A stretch of DNA of 64,000 nucleotides, taken from positions 1 through 64,000 of IMG/VR virus record IMGVR_UViG_3300042894_006927; one strand, given 5' to 3'. Source of the stretch: a virus. Numbering within the stretch: the stretch's first letter is position 1; the number at the start of each line of letters is the position of its first letter. The notes below the pieces were generated by a model. It was not told where the DNA came from and did not search any database. It worked only from the letters and a program-made list of their open reading frames with translations. This document shows positions 7,797-15,923 of the stretch, piece after piece. The translations under genes and the position numbers were made by a program.

Positions 7797-8105
7797 ATGT
7801 CCAAAAAACCAATGTCAAAAATTTACCAAAATTTGAACGACAACCTTCAAAAACTTTTAATTCTGCAAATAGAGGAACATATTGCAAATGTAAAAGCAGA
7901 AATGTACGACCAACCCTACCGAAAAGAAATCACAATTTTATTCAACCATTTTTTCTACGATTTTAGAAATAATCAAATTCGTGGTTTGCAAGATTCAACG
8001 AATGTAATTACCGATAAAAAAGAGCAAATAACGCTATGGGATTTTACGAACTATGATTTAATTCACATACTTCGGCAATTTGAACTAAACGCTTTTATTA
8101 TTTAA
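7797..8105 (+). CDS. Hypothetical protein
   Basis: 102 residues from MSKKPMSKIYQNLND. It is largely helical and charged. Its C-terminal LWDFTNYDLIHILRQFE resembles LEITDLIAILTEIE at the same place in the next gene, so the two may be distant relatives. No named domain. Confidence 0.65.
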   Translation: MSKKPMSKIYQNLNDNLQKLLILQIEEHIANVKAEMYDQPYRKEITILFNHFFYDFRNNQIRGLQDSTNVITDKKEQITLWDFTNYDLIHILRQFELNAFII

Positions 8106-8132
8106 AAAAACCAACCACATAAAACCAAACAA

Positions 8133-8429
8133 ATGTCAAAGTCAAGAGATTTTTTAATACGCAATGAAATTTTTGTAGGCGAATTAGTAAGAGAAATAAA
8201 ATTGTGCCTTCATCTGCAAAATGCGAAAACAATTTCATTCAAAAATCCAATCAAATTAAAAACGCAAAATTGTTTTGGCGAAATAATGGGAATTGATGAA
8301 AGTGAGATTGCTTTTTCACCCGAAGATTCCTGCTCTTTTAAAGACCTTGAAATAACCGATTTAATTGCCATACTTACCGAAATTGAAAGGGGCGAGTATG
8401 TAATAACCGAAAATTTATTAGAACATTAA
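8133..8429 (+). CDS. Hypothetical protein
   Basis: 98 residues, helical N-terminus (IFVGELVREIKLCLHLQ), beta-rich middle, and a C-terminal helix similar to that of the preceding gene. 27 bases separate it from the upstream gene. Function unknown. Confidence 0.65.
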   Translation: MSKSRDFLIRNEIFVGELVREIKLCLHLQNAKTISFKNPIKLKTQNCFGEIMGIDESEIAFSPEDSCSFKDLEITDLIAILTEIERGEYVITENLLEH

Positions 8430-8441
8430 AAACCAAACAAA

Positions 8442-9098
8442 ATGAAAACAACGACCTTCATTGACCTTAATACGATTTACGAACAAAAAATCGAAACCGA
8501 AAATTGGGTAATTTCTGAAACGATATTGTCCGATGAAGAAGTGAGAATGGAAAAAATGCGAAACTTTAGAAATTATTGGTATGTCGCAGGTTTACAAGCG
8601 AATTTCAAATACATTGTTTTGCGGAAAAAAGGTAGTGGCGTTTGGATGTCAGATACTCCAATGGAACGAAATTCAAACCGAAATTTCATTCAAAAAGCAA
8701 ATGGCGATGTTTTAATTTTTGGACTTGGGCTTGGGTTAATTGTCTTTCCATTACTTGACAATCCCGAAGTAAAGTCAATCCGAGTTATTGAAAAAGAAAA
8801 AGAAGTAATTGACCTTATTTCGCCTTACATAAAAGCAAAAGACACCTTTAACAAGGTTACTATTGTTGAAGGGGATTGTTTTGAATACAAAACGAAAGAA
8901 AAATTCGATGTTATCTACGGAGATATTTGGAGAGATATATCTACTGATAATTACGAGGAAATGAAGCAATTAACGAGGGCTTGGAAAAACCGAGTAAACC
9001 GAGAAAATCCTAACGCTTTCATTAGCCATTGGCTCAAGGACTACTTGAAGGGCGAAATCCAAAAAGAAAAGCGGGAAAATTCTTATTGGAGATATTAA
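8442..9098 (+). CDS. Spermidine-synthase-like SAM methyltransferase fold protein
   Basis: 218 residues. DVLIFGLGLGLIVFPLL is the glycine-rich loop, SIRVIEKEKEVIDL the acidic end of strand 2, VTIVEGDCFEY motif III and FDVIYGDIWRDIS motif IV. This arrangement is that of spermidine synthase and related class I folds that bind SAM or decarboxylated SAM. The aspartates diagnostic of true polyamine synthases are not all evident, so a methyltransferase of unknown substrate is as likely. An unusual point is the acidic-rich helical N-terminus of about 60 residues. Confidence 0.65.
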   Translation: MKTTTFIDLNTIYEQKIETENWVISETILSDEEVRMEKMRNFRNYWYVAGLQANFKYIVLRKKGSGVWMSDTPMERNSNRNFIQKANGDVLIFGLGLGLIVFPLLDNPEVKSIRVIEKEKEVIDLISPYIKAKDTFNKVTIVEGDCFEYKTKEKFDVIYGDIWRDISTDNYEEMKQLTRAWKNRVNRENPNAFISHWLKDYLKGEIQKEKRENSYWRY

Positions 9099-9118
9099 CA
9101 AATTTTAACTAAAAATAC

Positions 9119-9149
9119 TTGCAACATAAATATCAAAGCAATAAATTTG
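9119..9149 (+). promoter_or_regulatory. Bacteroidetes-type promoter (TTG, 20 nt, TAAATTTG)
   Basis: TTG at 9119-9121 and TAAATTTG at 9142-9149 with a 20-nt spacer; ATG follows at 9154. Only four bases separate the -7 box and the start codon, so the transcript would be leaderless or nearly so. The region from 9096 upstream is nearly the same as in front of the 6543-6574 promoter. Confidence 0.75.
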
Positions 9150-9153
9150 AACT

Positions 9154-9351
9154 ATGAAACTTGACAAAATCTTCATTGAGCATTGTGATAAAAGTGGTGT
9201 AAGCATCATTGCTTTTAATTACGATAAAAAGAAGGAAACCTATACTGCATTGGTGCGTGGCGAACCTAAAAAAGAGGACTTTACAACCATTGAAAAAACA
9301 AAATCGCCATACGGAAACGCTTTTTATGTAACCCTTAAATACTCGCTATAA
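9154..9351 (+). CDS. Small hypothetical protein
   Basis: 65 residues, beta-rich (FIEHCDKSGVSIIAFNYD, then YTALVRGEPK). Its stop overlaps the next start by one base. No recognised domain. Confidence 0.65.
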   Translation: MKLDKIFIEHCDKSGVSIIAFNYDKKKETYTALVRGEPKKEDFTTIEKTKSPYGNAFYVTLKYSL

Positions 9352-9701
9352 TGAGAGCAATCAAAATCAATGTTGAAAAACAAATCTTTGAAGAAATTGA
9401 AATCAAAGATTGGACTGAAATCGCACCCGCTATTGGCAACAAATGTGAAATTTTTACTTGCCCGATTACGCTTGAAAATGGCGATACAATGTACTGCGAT
9501 GATGAAGGACTATTTACCGAGCAATTTGGTGGAATAATTATGAAAGATTGGCAATACCCGTTGCTTGGAAATATCATTCTGCTTAATGCAGATGAAGAAG
9601 GCGATAGCACCCCTGCCGTATCAAAAATTGAAGATTTAAAAGGACAAATCCGTTTTATTACCAAACAACAAGCAAATGAGTACCAAAAACAATTTTTCTG
9701 A
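9351..9701 (+). CDS. DUF3846-like phage protein
   Basis: 116 residues. IKINVEKQIFEEIEIKDW, then GNKCEIFTCPI, then MYCDDEGLF, then PLLGNIILLNADEEGDSTP follow the layout of DUF3846, a family of small proteins in phages and mobile elements without known activity. The last third is a helical tail. The next gene begins inside its 3' end. Confidence 0.6.
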   Translation: MRAIKINVEKQIFEEIEIKDWTEIAPAIGNKCEIFTCPITLENGDTMYCDDEGLFTEQFGGIIMKDWQYPLLGNIILLNADEEGDSTPAVSKIEDLKGQIRFITKQQANEYQKQFF

Positions 9702-9945
9702 TTGGGAATTTACCCCCGTTATTGACAAAGTATTTGCATTTCAGTTGGTAGATGGCGACACCCAAAAAATGAAGGAATACTGCCCCGAACTAAAAATTTA
9801 CAATGATAAAATTGGCAATACATTTGTCGAAATAGAAGGAAACACCTTCATATTGTTAGATACTTGGTGGCTAATTTTTTTCGATAAAAAGCCAATACGA
9901 ATACTTAACAACATTCAATTTTGGAAGGATTATGTTAAAAATTAA
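9676..9945 (+). CDS. Hypothetical protein
   Basis: 89 residues, overlapping the DUF3846-like gene by 26 bp. It contains WEFTPVIDKVFAFQLVDG and LLDTWWLIFFDKKPIRIL, alternating hydrophobic residues suggesting beta strands. No family recognised. Confidence 0.65.
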   Translation: MSTKNNFSDWEFTPVIDKVFAFQLVDGDTQKMKEYCPELKIYNDKIGNTFVEIEGNTFILLDTWWLIFFDKKPIRILNNIQFWKDYVKN

Positions 9946-10075
9946 ATCAACAATAAAACCCGAAAACCCCGCAGAAAACTTTAATGAGTGGATGCAATTT
10001 ATTAAAACCCAAATCGAAAATGAAAAACAAATCAATCAAAAAAAACCTACAAGAGTTTATTGTAAAAACGCTTGA
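9932..10075 (+). CDS. Very small hypothetical protein, 47 aa
   Basis: ATG 9932 opens a frame overlapping the genes on both sides. The peptide begins MLKIKSTIKPENPAENFNEW. It fills the 74-base gap between stop 9945 and start 10020, which is its main support. The 56-bp overlap with the next gene weakens the call. Confidence 0.4.
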   Translation: MLKIKSTIKPENPAENFNEWMQFIKTQIENEKQINQKKPTRVYCKNA

Positions 10076-10826
10076 ATCCCGTAACGAATTTATTACATCA
10101 AAAGACATTTCTGAAATGTTTAATTCGGTTACGGGATATAAAACCGATGCTGCCTCCATAAGAAATTCAGTACACGAATTACGGGCAAATAAAATCAGTC
10201 CAATTATTGCTTCAAGGAGGGGCTACAAAATAGCCACAACCAAACGGGAAATTCAAGAACAAACAAAGCGATTGGAAGAAATGGTTTTTGAAATTATGGA
10301 TGCATTGGCAGGAATGGCATCAATGGCGGAATCCCTAAAATTCAATTTTGAAGTCAAAAAAAAGGGGAAACAACAATTCGCTATTTATTCTCCAATCTTT
10401 GAGCAAATTATTGCCGAAATAAAAAATGGCGGAAAAATTTTGGAAGTGCTTAAAAAGTACAATGTTTCATACCAAAAAATAAGCAAAGAGGACAAAATTA
10501 AAATGCGACAAGTACGCTTTAACAATCCCATCCCGATACAAATGAAAAGGGAAAAGCAGAAAAAAAAGCAAAACCAAATAAATTCGGAGTTGGTTACAAC
10601 GGCTGTAAGCAAAAAAAGAGGTCGCAAAAAACATACGATTAACTTTTCCGATGTTGCCGACAAGTTTTTTGAGGAACTTAAAAAAGGCAGAACAAGGGGC
10701 GAACTTTTGCTTGAATACAACATTGGGTATCAAACATTGACAGCAGAGGATAAAATTAAGATAAGGCAAATTAAATATCCGAATCTTGTACCTTTACAAT
10801 TAAGAAGAAATATCCAAAAAACTTGA
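10020..10826 (+). CDS. DNA-binding protein with winged-helix-like N-terminus, AT-hook-like motif and a duplicated module
   Basis: 268 residues from MKNKSIKKNLQEF. Residues about 8-75 (FIVKTLESRNEFITSKDIS, then DAASIRNSVHELRA) look like a winged helix. Two copies of a 50-residue module follow: IIAEIKNGGKILEVLKKYNV, then SKEDKIKMRQVRF; and FEELKKGRTRGELLLEYNI, then TAEDKIKIRQIKY. Between them lies a very basic stretch with KKRGRKKH, similar to an AT-hook. A regulator or replication/segregation protein is likely; its site is unknown. The ATG 36 bp downstream of an in-frame GTG was preferred. Confidence 0.65.
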   Translation: MKNKSIKKNLQEFIVKTLESRNEFITSKDISEMFNSVTGYKTDAASIRNSVHELRANKISPIIASRRGYKIATTKREIQEQTKRLEEMVFEIMDALAGMASMAESLKFNFEVKKKGKQQFAIYSPIFEQIIAEIKNGGKILEVLKKYNVSYQKISKEDKIKMRQVRFNNPIPIQMKREKQKKKQNQINSELVTTAVSKKRGRKKHTINFSDVADKFFEELKKGRTRGELLLEYNIGYQTLTAEDKIKIRQIKYPNLVPLQLRRNIQKT

Positions 10827-10827
10827 T

Positions 10828-11160
10828 ATGAATTACACTATTGAAATTGATGCAGCAAAATTGTTCGACCCTATTGTTATTGCTAAATTTTGCAATCAAA
10901 TGGTTGAAATGAATCATCATAGAGTTTTTCCAAGAACAACTTTAGAATCAGCAATGTTCGTAAATGTAGAAAAACAAGGCGTAAAAAGAACTGCCTTAAT
11001 TGTTTTTCAGATTACCCAAAATGAGGGCAACGATTTTTCTGAAAAGGAATTTGATGTTGAGATTGTTGGAGTAGCCCTTTGCGATGAAAAGCCAAGCGAG
11101 GAAAAAGTATTGGAAATAGCCAAAGAAATAAAAGCACATTCAGTTGCCATACTGAATTAA
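10828..11160 (+). CDS. Hypothetical protein
   Basis: 110 residues following the DNA-binding protein with a 1-base gap. It alternates helices and strands: IVIAKFCNQMVEMNHHR, then TALIVFQITQNEGN, then FDVEIVGVALCDE. It is the last gene before a strong terminator, so it closes the 9.1-11.2 kb operon. Function unknown. Confidence 0.7.
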   Translation: MNYTIEIDAAKLFDPIVIAKFCNQMVEMNHHRVFPRTTLESAMFVNVEKQGVKRTALIVFQITQNEGNDFSEKEFDVEIVGVALCDEKPSEEKVLEIAKEIKAHSVAILN

Positions 11161-11189
11161 ACATACCCATTTGGGTTTTTTGGTTGGTT

Positions 11190-11227
11190 GCCCGAAACCT
11201 TTGTAATAAAGCGTTTCGGGCTTTTTT
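11190..11227 (+). terminator. Intrinsic (rho-independent) terminator
   Basis: Perfect 9-bp arms GCCCGAAAC and GTTTCGGGC, with an additional CTTT/AAAG pairing inside, followed by six thymines. It ends the rightward operon 9154-11160. Confidence 0.9.
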
Positions 11228-11239
11228 AAAATTCAAAAA

Positions 11240-11257
11240 TTTGACTAAATTTGTCAA
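11240..11257. promoter_or_regulatory. Operator-like inverted repeat overlapping a TAAATTTG box
   Basis: TTGAC and GTCAA arms flank TAAATTT; the reading TAAATTTG at 11246-11253 is a perfect -7 box lying seven bases before the ATG at 11260. No -33 TTG sits at the right distance. A similar, more perfect palindrome occurs at 16449-16467. Together they suggest a dyad recognised by a regulator, or activator-dependent promoters. Confidence 0.5.
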
Positions 11258-11259
11258 TT

Positions 11260-11733
11260 ATGAATATCTTTGCAATTCATTCAAATCCCTTCATTTCGGG
11301 TTCTCATTTGGTGGACAAGCACATTGTCAAGATGCCCCTTGAAACGGCTCAAATGCTATGCTCAACGCATACTTTGGTAGAATCGGGAATAAAAACCCCA
11401 TACCTACCTTCTCATTTAAAACATCCCTGCAATTTGTGGCTTACCAAAAGCGAGGAAAATTACGATTGGTTAATTTTTCACGGAATTTCACTTTGCTTTG
11501 AATACAACGAGAGATATAACAAAGTCCATTCGTGTTTACAAGTTATTTTGTGGGCTGAACAAAACCGACCTAAATTGCCAAAAAAATCAATTACCCCATT
11601 TGCTATTGCGATGCCCGATGTTTACAAAATATCCGACAATCCTATTGAGTGTTATCGTGAATACTATGCAAAAGGTAAAAAACACCTTCACACTTGGAAA
11701 AACAATAAAAAACCCGATTTTATATGCGATTGA
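11260..11733 (+). CDS. Conserved phage protein, function unknown
   Basis: 157 residues from MNIFAIHSNPFISGSHL. The conserved run includes LVDKHIVKMPLETAQMLC, HPCNLWLTKSEENYDWL, FEYNERY and PFAIAMPDVYK, then ECYREYY. I recognise this from phage proteins of unknown function in many hosts. The conserved His, Lys, Glu and Cys positions could form an active site, but none is established. The ATG was preferred over the TTG at 11251, which lies inside the -7 box. Confidence 0.75.
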   Translation: MNIFAIHSNPFISGSHLVDKHIVKMPLETAQMLCSTHTLVESGIKTPYLPSHLKHPCNLWLTKSEENYDWLIFHGISLCFEYNERYNKVHSCLQVILWAEQNRPKLPKKSITPFAIAMPDVYKISDNPIECYREYYAKGKKHLHTWKNNKKPDFICD

Positions 11734-13103
11734 CAAATGAACAAATTGCAATCGTTAATTCGCAGGAAAAAGAAATCAAAATAATTGCGGGTGCGGGTGC
11801 TGCCAAAACAACTACATTGGTTGAGTTTACAAAGGTTAGACCAAACAAAAAATTCCTTTACATTGCCTTCAATAAAAGCGTTCAACAAGAAGGTGCAAAA
11901 AAATTTGGCTCTAATGTTCTTGTAAAAACGGCACACGGACTTGCTTATTCCAATTTCGTAAAAAAACGCTACAAGGTTGTAAACGAACTGAAAGAAAAAG
12001 ATTTTAGGGAGTTATTTGACGAGTATTCAGATTTAATTGACTTTCCCGAATTTGTTTACACGCTAAAAAGGTGCTTTGAATTATATTGCCATTTGCCGCA
12101 CAATAAAGCCCTTACACCTTCCCAAATAAAAAGCAACAATACAAACTTTGTAAACAATGTAAACAAGGCGGTTGGGGTGGTTGTAAACAAAATGTTGAAA
12201 GGCGAAATTCCTCTTACCCACGATGCGTATTTGAAGTTTTATATGCTTACAAACCCGCAGTTAGATTTTGACTACATTTTATTTGATGAAGGTCAAGACG
12301 CTTCCCCCGTTATGCTTCGTATTTTTGCTTCGCAGGATTCCCGAAAAATAATTGTTGGCGACCCAAACCAATCAATTTACCGATTCCGACACGCCATAAA
12401 TGCTCTCGGAAAATTGAACTACAAAACCTACCCCTTGTCGGTTTCTTTTAGATTCGGAAATGATATTGCTGAAAAGGCTAATTCTATTTTGTATTTCAAG
12501 CAAAAAATGAAGATGCCAACGGGAATACAAATCATCGGTGGCGGGGGGAACAAATACAATTCCGAAAATGCAATTTTGTGTAGGAGTAATTCAAGCGTTT
12601 TGGATGTTTTACTAACAAATCCAAATAAACGGATTTATTTAGAGGGCGGTAAACAAGGTTACAATTTCTCTGCGGGTGGTTTATTAAGCGATGTTTACAA
12701 ACTAAAAAAAGGTAAACACGGGCTAATTAAAAATGATTTAATAAGGAATTTTAAAGACATTAACGAAGCATATCAATTCGCAAAAAAAGTCGGTGATGTG
12801 AAAATTATTTCCTGCATCGAAATCATTAACCGATACGGGGGAAACATTTTCAAGGAAATCAAGGAAGCAAAAAATAGGATTGTAAACAACCGAATGGATG
12901 CAGATTTAATTGTTTCAACAATTCATAAGGCGAAAGGAATGGAGTATTCAAGTGTTACTCTTGCTTCTGATATAAAAAAGCCCGAAGAAATTTTGGATGC
13001 CTACAAAAAAACCGAGCAAACCTACGATGATTACAAGTGGTTTGAGGAAGAACTTAATTTGATTTATGTTGCAGTAACAAGAGCAATAAATAGAGTGCTA
13101 TGA
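11724..13103 (+). CDS. Superfamily 1 DNA helicase, FBH1/UvrD type
   Basis: 459 residues. Motif I is IIAGAGAAKTTTL, with Ala in place of the last Gly of the P-loop, a variant I know from phage and FBH1-like helicases. Motif II is ILFDEGQD, motif III IIVGDPNQSIYRFRHA, motif IV SVSFRFG, motif V STIHKAKGMEY, and motif VI YVAVTRAINRVL, on which the protein ends. The missing long C-terminal extension fits the compact FBH1-like form. It would unwind DNA 3' to 5' in replication or recombination. It overlaps the previous gene by 10 bp. Confidence 0.9.
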   Translation: MRLTNEQIAIVNSQEKEIKIIAGAGAAKTTTLVEFTKVRPNKKFLYIAFNKSVQQEGAKKFGSNVLVKTAHGLAYSNFVKKRYKVVNELKEKDFRELFDEYSDLIDFPEFVYTLKRCFELYCHLPHNKALTPSQIKSNNTNFVNNVNKAVGVVVNKMLKGEIPLTHDAYLKFYMLTNPQLDFDYILFDEGQDASPVMLRIFASQDSRKIIVGDPNQSIYRFRHAINALGKLNYKTYPLSVSFRFGNDIAEKANSILYFKQKMKMPTGIQIIGGGGNKYNSENAILCRSNSSVLDVLLTNPNKRIYLEGGKQGYNFSAGGLLSDVYKLKKGKHGLIKNDLIRNFKDINEAYQFAKKVGDVKIISCIEIINRYGGNIFKEIKEAKNRIVNNRMDADLIVSTIHKAKGMEYSSVTLASDIKKPEEILDAYKKTEQTYDDYKWFEEELNLIYVAVTRAINRVL

Positions 13104-13573
13104 ATTTGAATTTTATTGAAAAGCGGTTTTATGTTGCAAACGATGAAACATTTATTGTTGACAATGGTGTTTACATTGAAATTGGGGATTTTAACCGATA
13201 TTTTAAGCGACACGAACCCGCATACCAAGTTGGTGCGGTAATTGTGAATAGAACCAAATTAAAAGCGGTTGTAAACGCATACGCAAAAGCGAGAATTTTG
13301 CTGACCGACAACGGATTTTTCATTCTGAATTGGAGAAAAGCGGAAAACTACAAATTTGTACTGATTTTGTGTTCGGGAAAACTTGGCTCAATTCACTATT
13401 TTGCGGTTGGGGATTTAATTTTTATTATGCCCTATAAAAATGTTCCCGAATTATACGAATCGGGTTTGGACTTAAATTTAGACCGAAAGTATTTCCACGA
13501 ATTAAAGGATAGCATTTTAAACTTTCAAACCATTGAGTATGCCGAAAAAATTTACAACGGGCTTCAAAGTTGA
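13100..13573 (+). CDS. Hypothetical protein
   Basis: 157 residues, start overlapping the helicase stop by 4 bp. It is beta-rich with FLIVDNG-like strands (FIVDNGVYIEIGDF, then VGAVIVNRTK, then FVLILCSGKLG). No catalytic motif or membrane segment. It may be a helicase partner, based on coupling only. Confidence 0.65.
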   Translation: MNLNFIEKRFYVANDETFIVDNGVYIEIGDFNRYFKRHEPAYQVGAVIVNRTKLKAVVNAYAKARILLTDNGFFILNWRKAENYKFVLILCSGKLGSIHYFAVGDLIFIMPYKNVPELYESGLDLNLDRKYFHELKDSILNFQTIEYAEKIYNGLQS

Positions 13574-14255
13574 AGATAACGGAGAAAAGCGTACATTTGA
13601 ACTCACTTTTTCGGGAATTAAAAACCCCAAAGAGGCGGTTGAAAGATTACGAACTTCATTGAGCATAATGGAATACCAAGCAATTTTAGAACAAAGACCG
13701 AACTTCGGGGTTTCAATCTTAATATGCCACACATTAGGCAGGGAAAAACTGCTTGAACGGCTTACCAATCGGCTTCAAAAAGCATACAAGGACTATTCTA
13801 AATTTTTTGAAATAATCATTGATTCAACAAGCGGAATTTCAGTTGGAGAAAAGCGAAACAATCTGCTTGAATTAGCCGAGAAGGAGTATGTTTGTTTCAT
13901 TGATGATGATGATTTGGTTTCAGAAGATTATTGCGAAATTCTTTTGGAAGGCATAAGAGGGTTGCCCGACAACCTTTCATTGATTGGGGTAATAACATTT
14001 GATGGCATTGCCCCCAAAAATTTTTATCATTCAATAAAGTATGGATTTGCGTATGAAAACAATGGTGCATATTTTAGACCGCCTAATCACCTTAATTGTA
14101 TCAAAACTGAAATTGCAAAATGCTTTCAGTTTCCCCATAAATCGCACGGAGAAGATATGGAGTGGGCTATGCTGATAAAAAATAGCGGAGTTTTGCAAAA
14201 CGAGTACGAGGTTCAAAAACCAATTTATTTTTATGACTACATCCCAAACAAATAA
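13539..14255 (+). CDS. Family 2-like glycosyltransferase
   Basis: 238 residues from MPKKFTTGF. A 50-residue beta-rich N-terminal piece precedes a GT-A fold: VSILICHTLGREKLLERL, IIIDSTSG, GEKRNNLLELA and then YVCFIDDDDLVSEDYCEIL. The Asp-Asp-Asp-Asp run holds the DxD-type metal site. GEDMEWAMLIKNSG near the end is the usual acceptor-side acidic motif. It begins inside the preceding gene and overlaps the next by 23 bp, starting a run of sugar-transfer genes. Confidence 0.8.
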   Translation: MPKKFTTGFKVEDNGEKRTFELTFSGIKNPKEAVERLRTSLSIMEYQAILEQRPNFGVSILICHTLGREKLLERLTNRLQKAYKDYSKFFEIIIDSTSGISVGEKRNNLLELAEKEYVCFIDDDDLVSEDYCEILLEGIRGLPDNLSLIGVITFDGIAPKNFYHSIKYGFAYENNGAYFRPPNHLNCIKTEIAKCFQFPHKSHGEDMEWAMLIKNSGVLQNEYEVQKPIYFYDYIPNK

Positions 14256-15099
14256 GTGCATTTCCTTATCCCTTTTTGGATTTGGGCAAGAGGATAAAGA
14301 TTGCCATTCCTTTAGGTCATTTTTGCAATTTTTCAGCGTTAATTTGAGGGCGTACAAGTTTCTATTTCCCGATTACCATATTGTGCTTTATATTGATGCC
14401 GATTCTTACAAAAGCCACATTTTATACTTTGGAGAAATTCACAAACTTGATTTCGTTAAGATTTGGATTATGGGCGAAAAAGAGGATTTGTGTAAAAGTA
14501 TGCTTTGGCGTTTGTACCCCGTATTCAAATACGACTATACTATCTGCCGAGATATTGATTCTCTGCCAACACTCAAAGATTGGCGTTGCGTTGAAAAGTG
14601 GATTCAAGATGGAACTAAAGCACACGCAATTTCCGATAGCATTTCGCACACAATACCGCTTATGGGGGGAATGATTGGCTTTACAAAATATGCCTTTCCG
14701 AACCATATTTTAGAAAATCCAAATTTTGATTTTAAGCGAAAAGGCAGCGACCAAGATTTTCTCAACAAACTTGTTTTGCCTTATGTTTCCCATTCATTAA
14801 GCGAGTTTAGATTTTTGGGAATAAGCCCTATGTCAAACAATTCATTCGCCCACAATACCGATAGCGGAGAATTTTCAGCGTTCCTAACTTGCGACCTATT
14901 GGTAAATCACATCGGGCAAGGCGGGTATCACCTTGAAGAAACTTTCAATGAAATTACAAACCGAAAATACGAGGGGGCTTTGAATTACTATGTCAGAAAC
15001 CCGCAGGTAGAACTTTTAGGAAAAGAGGTTATTGAATTGAATCAAAAACTTTTGGAAGCAGAAAAACTATACCCCGAAACATTTTATTGGACACTATGA
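14233..15099 (+). CDS. Glycosyltransferase-like protein (paralogue of 5656-6483)
   Basis: 288 residues. TICRDIDSLPTLKDWRCVEKW carries the DxD and matches CRDVDAPLTLRERLCVEDW of the leftward paralogue; HAISDSISHTIPLMGGMIGF and KGSDQDFLNKL also match. The C-terminal 40 residues are helical and absent from the paralogue. It probably transfers a sugar from a nucleotide donor to a glycan; specificity is unknown. Confidence 0.75.
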   Translation: MTTSQTNKCISLSLFGFGQEDKDCHSFRSFLQFFSVNLRAYKFLFPDYHIVLYIDADSYKSHILYFGEIHKLDFVKIWIMGEKEDLCKSMLWRLYPVFKYDYTICRDIDSLPTLKDWRCVEKWIQDGTKAHAISDSISHTIPLMGGMIGFTKYAFPNHILENPNFDFKRKGSDQDFLNKLVLPYVSHSLSEFRFLGISPMSNNSFAHNTDSGEFSAFLTCDLLVNHIGQGGYHLEETFNEITNRKYEGALNYYVRNPQVELLGKEVIELNQKLLEAEKLYPETFYWTL

Positions 15100-15923
15100 A
15101 GCAATTTGTAATTTTAAGTACGGACTATAATCCCGACTACCTTTTTTACACGCCAATAACGGCAGCAATTTGGAAGCATTTTGGGTTTGAGCCGATTATC
15201 ATTAGCGTTTATGATTCGGATTCAGTACACCTTTTTGAAAAGTATGCGGATTTGGTTCACGAAACTTGCAAAAAACAAGGCATATACAACATCGAAACCT
15301 ATTTTAATTCAAAAGGGCTTCGCTTCTCAACGCCAACCATTGTTCAATCAATACGGCTTTGGGGATTTTTAAGCCCAAGAATAAATGCCGAAGATTATGT
15401 TGTTTTGGGCGATATTGATATGATTCCCCTAAACTCGTTTCTAAACCGAGATTTTGACAAAGTAAATTCATTCGGGTTTGACCTTACCGATAGAACGCAG
15501 ATTCCGATTTGCTATGTAGGGATGCAAAAGAAGAAATGGATGGAAATAGTGCCAAACATTTCAACGCTTCAATGCTATCCAAACTGCTTAAATAAAATGC
15601 AGGATTTTCCGCAATCAAGAAGCGTTAACTTTGAAGATTATTGGTTTACTGACCAAATTATGCTCACAAAGTTTATGCAAGATTACGGCTTTGATAAAAT
15701 CAATTTTGTTGATAGGGGGAAAGAGCCAAATGGTTTTGCAAGGTTGCGTGTAGATAGGGGAAATTGGGGATGGCAAGAAGGGGTTGAGTATATGGATGCA
15801 CACCTACCGAGAAACCCGCTTGAAAACTTTGAACTTGTTTATGACCTTATTAAATCAAAAATAAATACCGACATAAAATGGATAAATCAATATACGAAGG
15901 AATTTCGCCAATTAGCGGAATAG
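15096..15923 (+). CDS. Glycosyltransferase-like protein (GT-A)
   Basis: 275 residues from MKQFVILSTDYNPDYLF; the ATG overlaps the upstream stop by 4 bp. The core has RLWGFLSPRINAEDYVVLGD and IDMIPLNS, a DxD in the position used by GT-A enzymes that read a long N-terminal nucleotide-binding half. FEDYWFTDQIMLTKFM may be the acidic acceptor helix. Not clearly a paralogue of its neighbours. The donor is unknown. Confidence 0.7.
   Translation: MKQFVILSTDYNPDYLFYTPITAAIWKHFGFEPIIISVYDSDSVHLFEKYADLVHETCKKQGIYNIETYFNSKGLRFSTPTIVQSIRLWGFLSPRINAEDYVVLGDIDMIPLNSFLNRDFDKVNSFGFDLTDRTQIPICYVGMQKKKWMEIVPNISTLQCYPNCLNKMQDFPQSRSVNFEDYWFTDQIMLTKFMQDYGFDKINFVDRGKEPNGFARLRVDRGNWGWQEGVEYMDAHLPRNPLENFELVYDLIKSKINTDIKWINQYTKEFRQLAE

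Noticed and set aside
10385-10769. Two minus-strand ORFs antisense to the DNA-binding protein
   Set aside because: The + strand gene has clear internal duplication and coupling; the antisense frames give only hydrophobic low-information protein.
11165-11182. Short hairpin CCCA/TGGG with T run as a second terminator
   Set aside because: Only four base pairs, and a far stronger terminator follows eight bases later.
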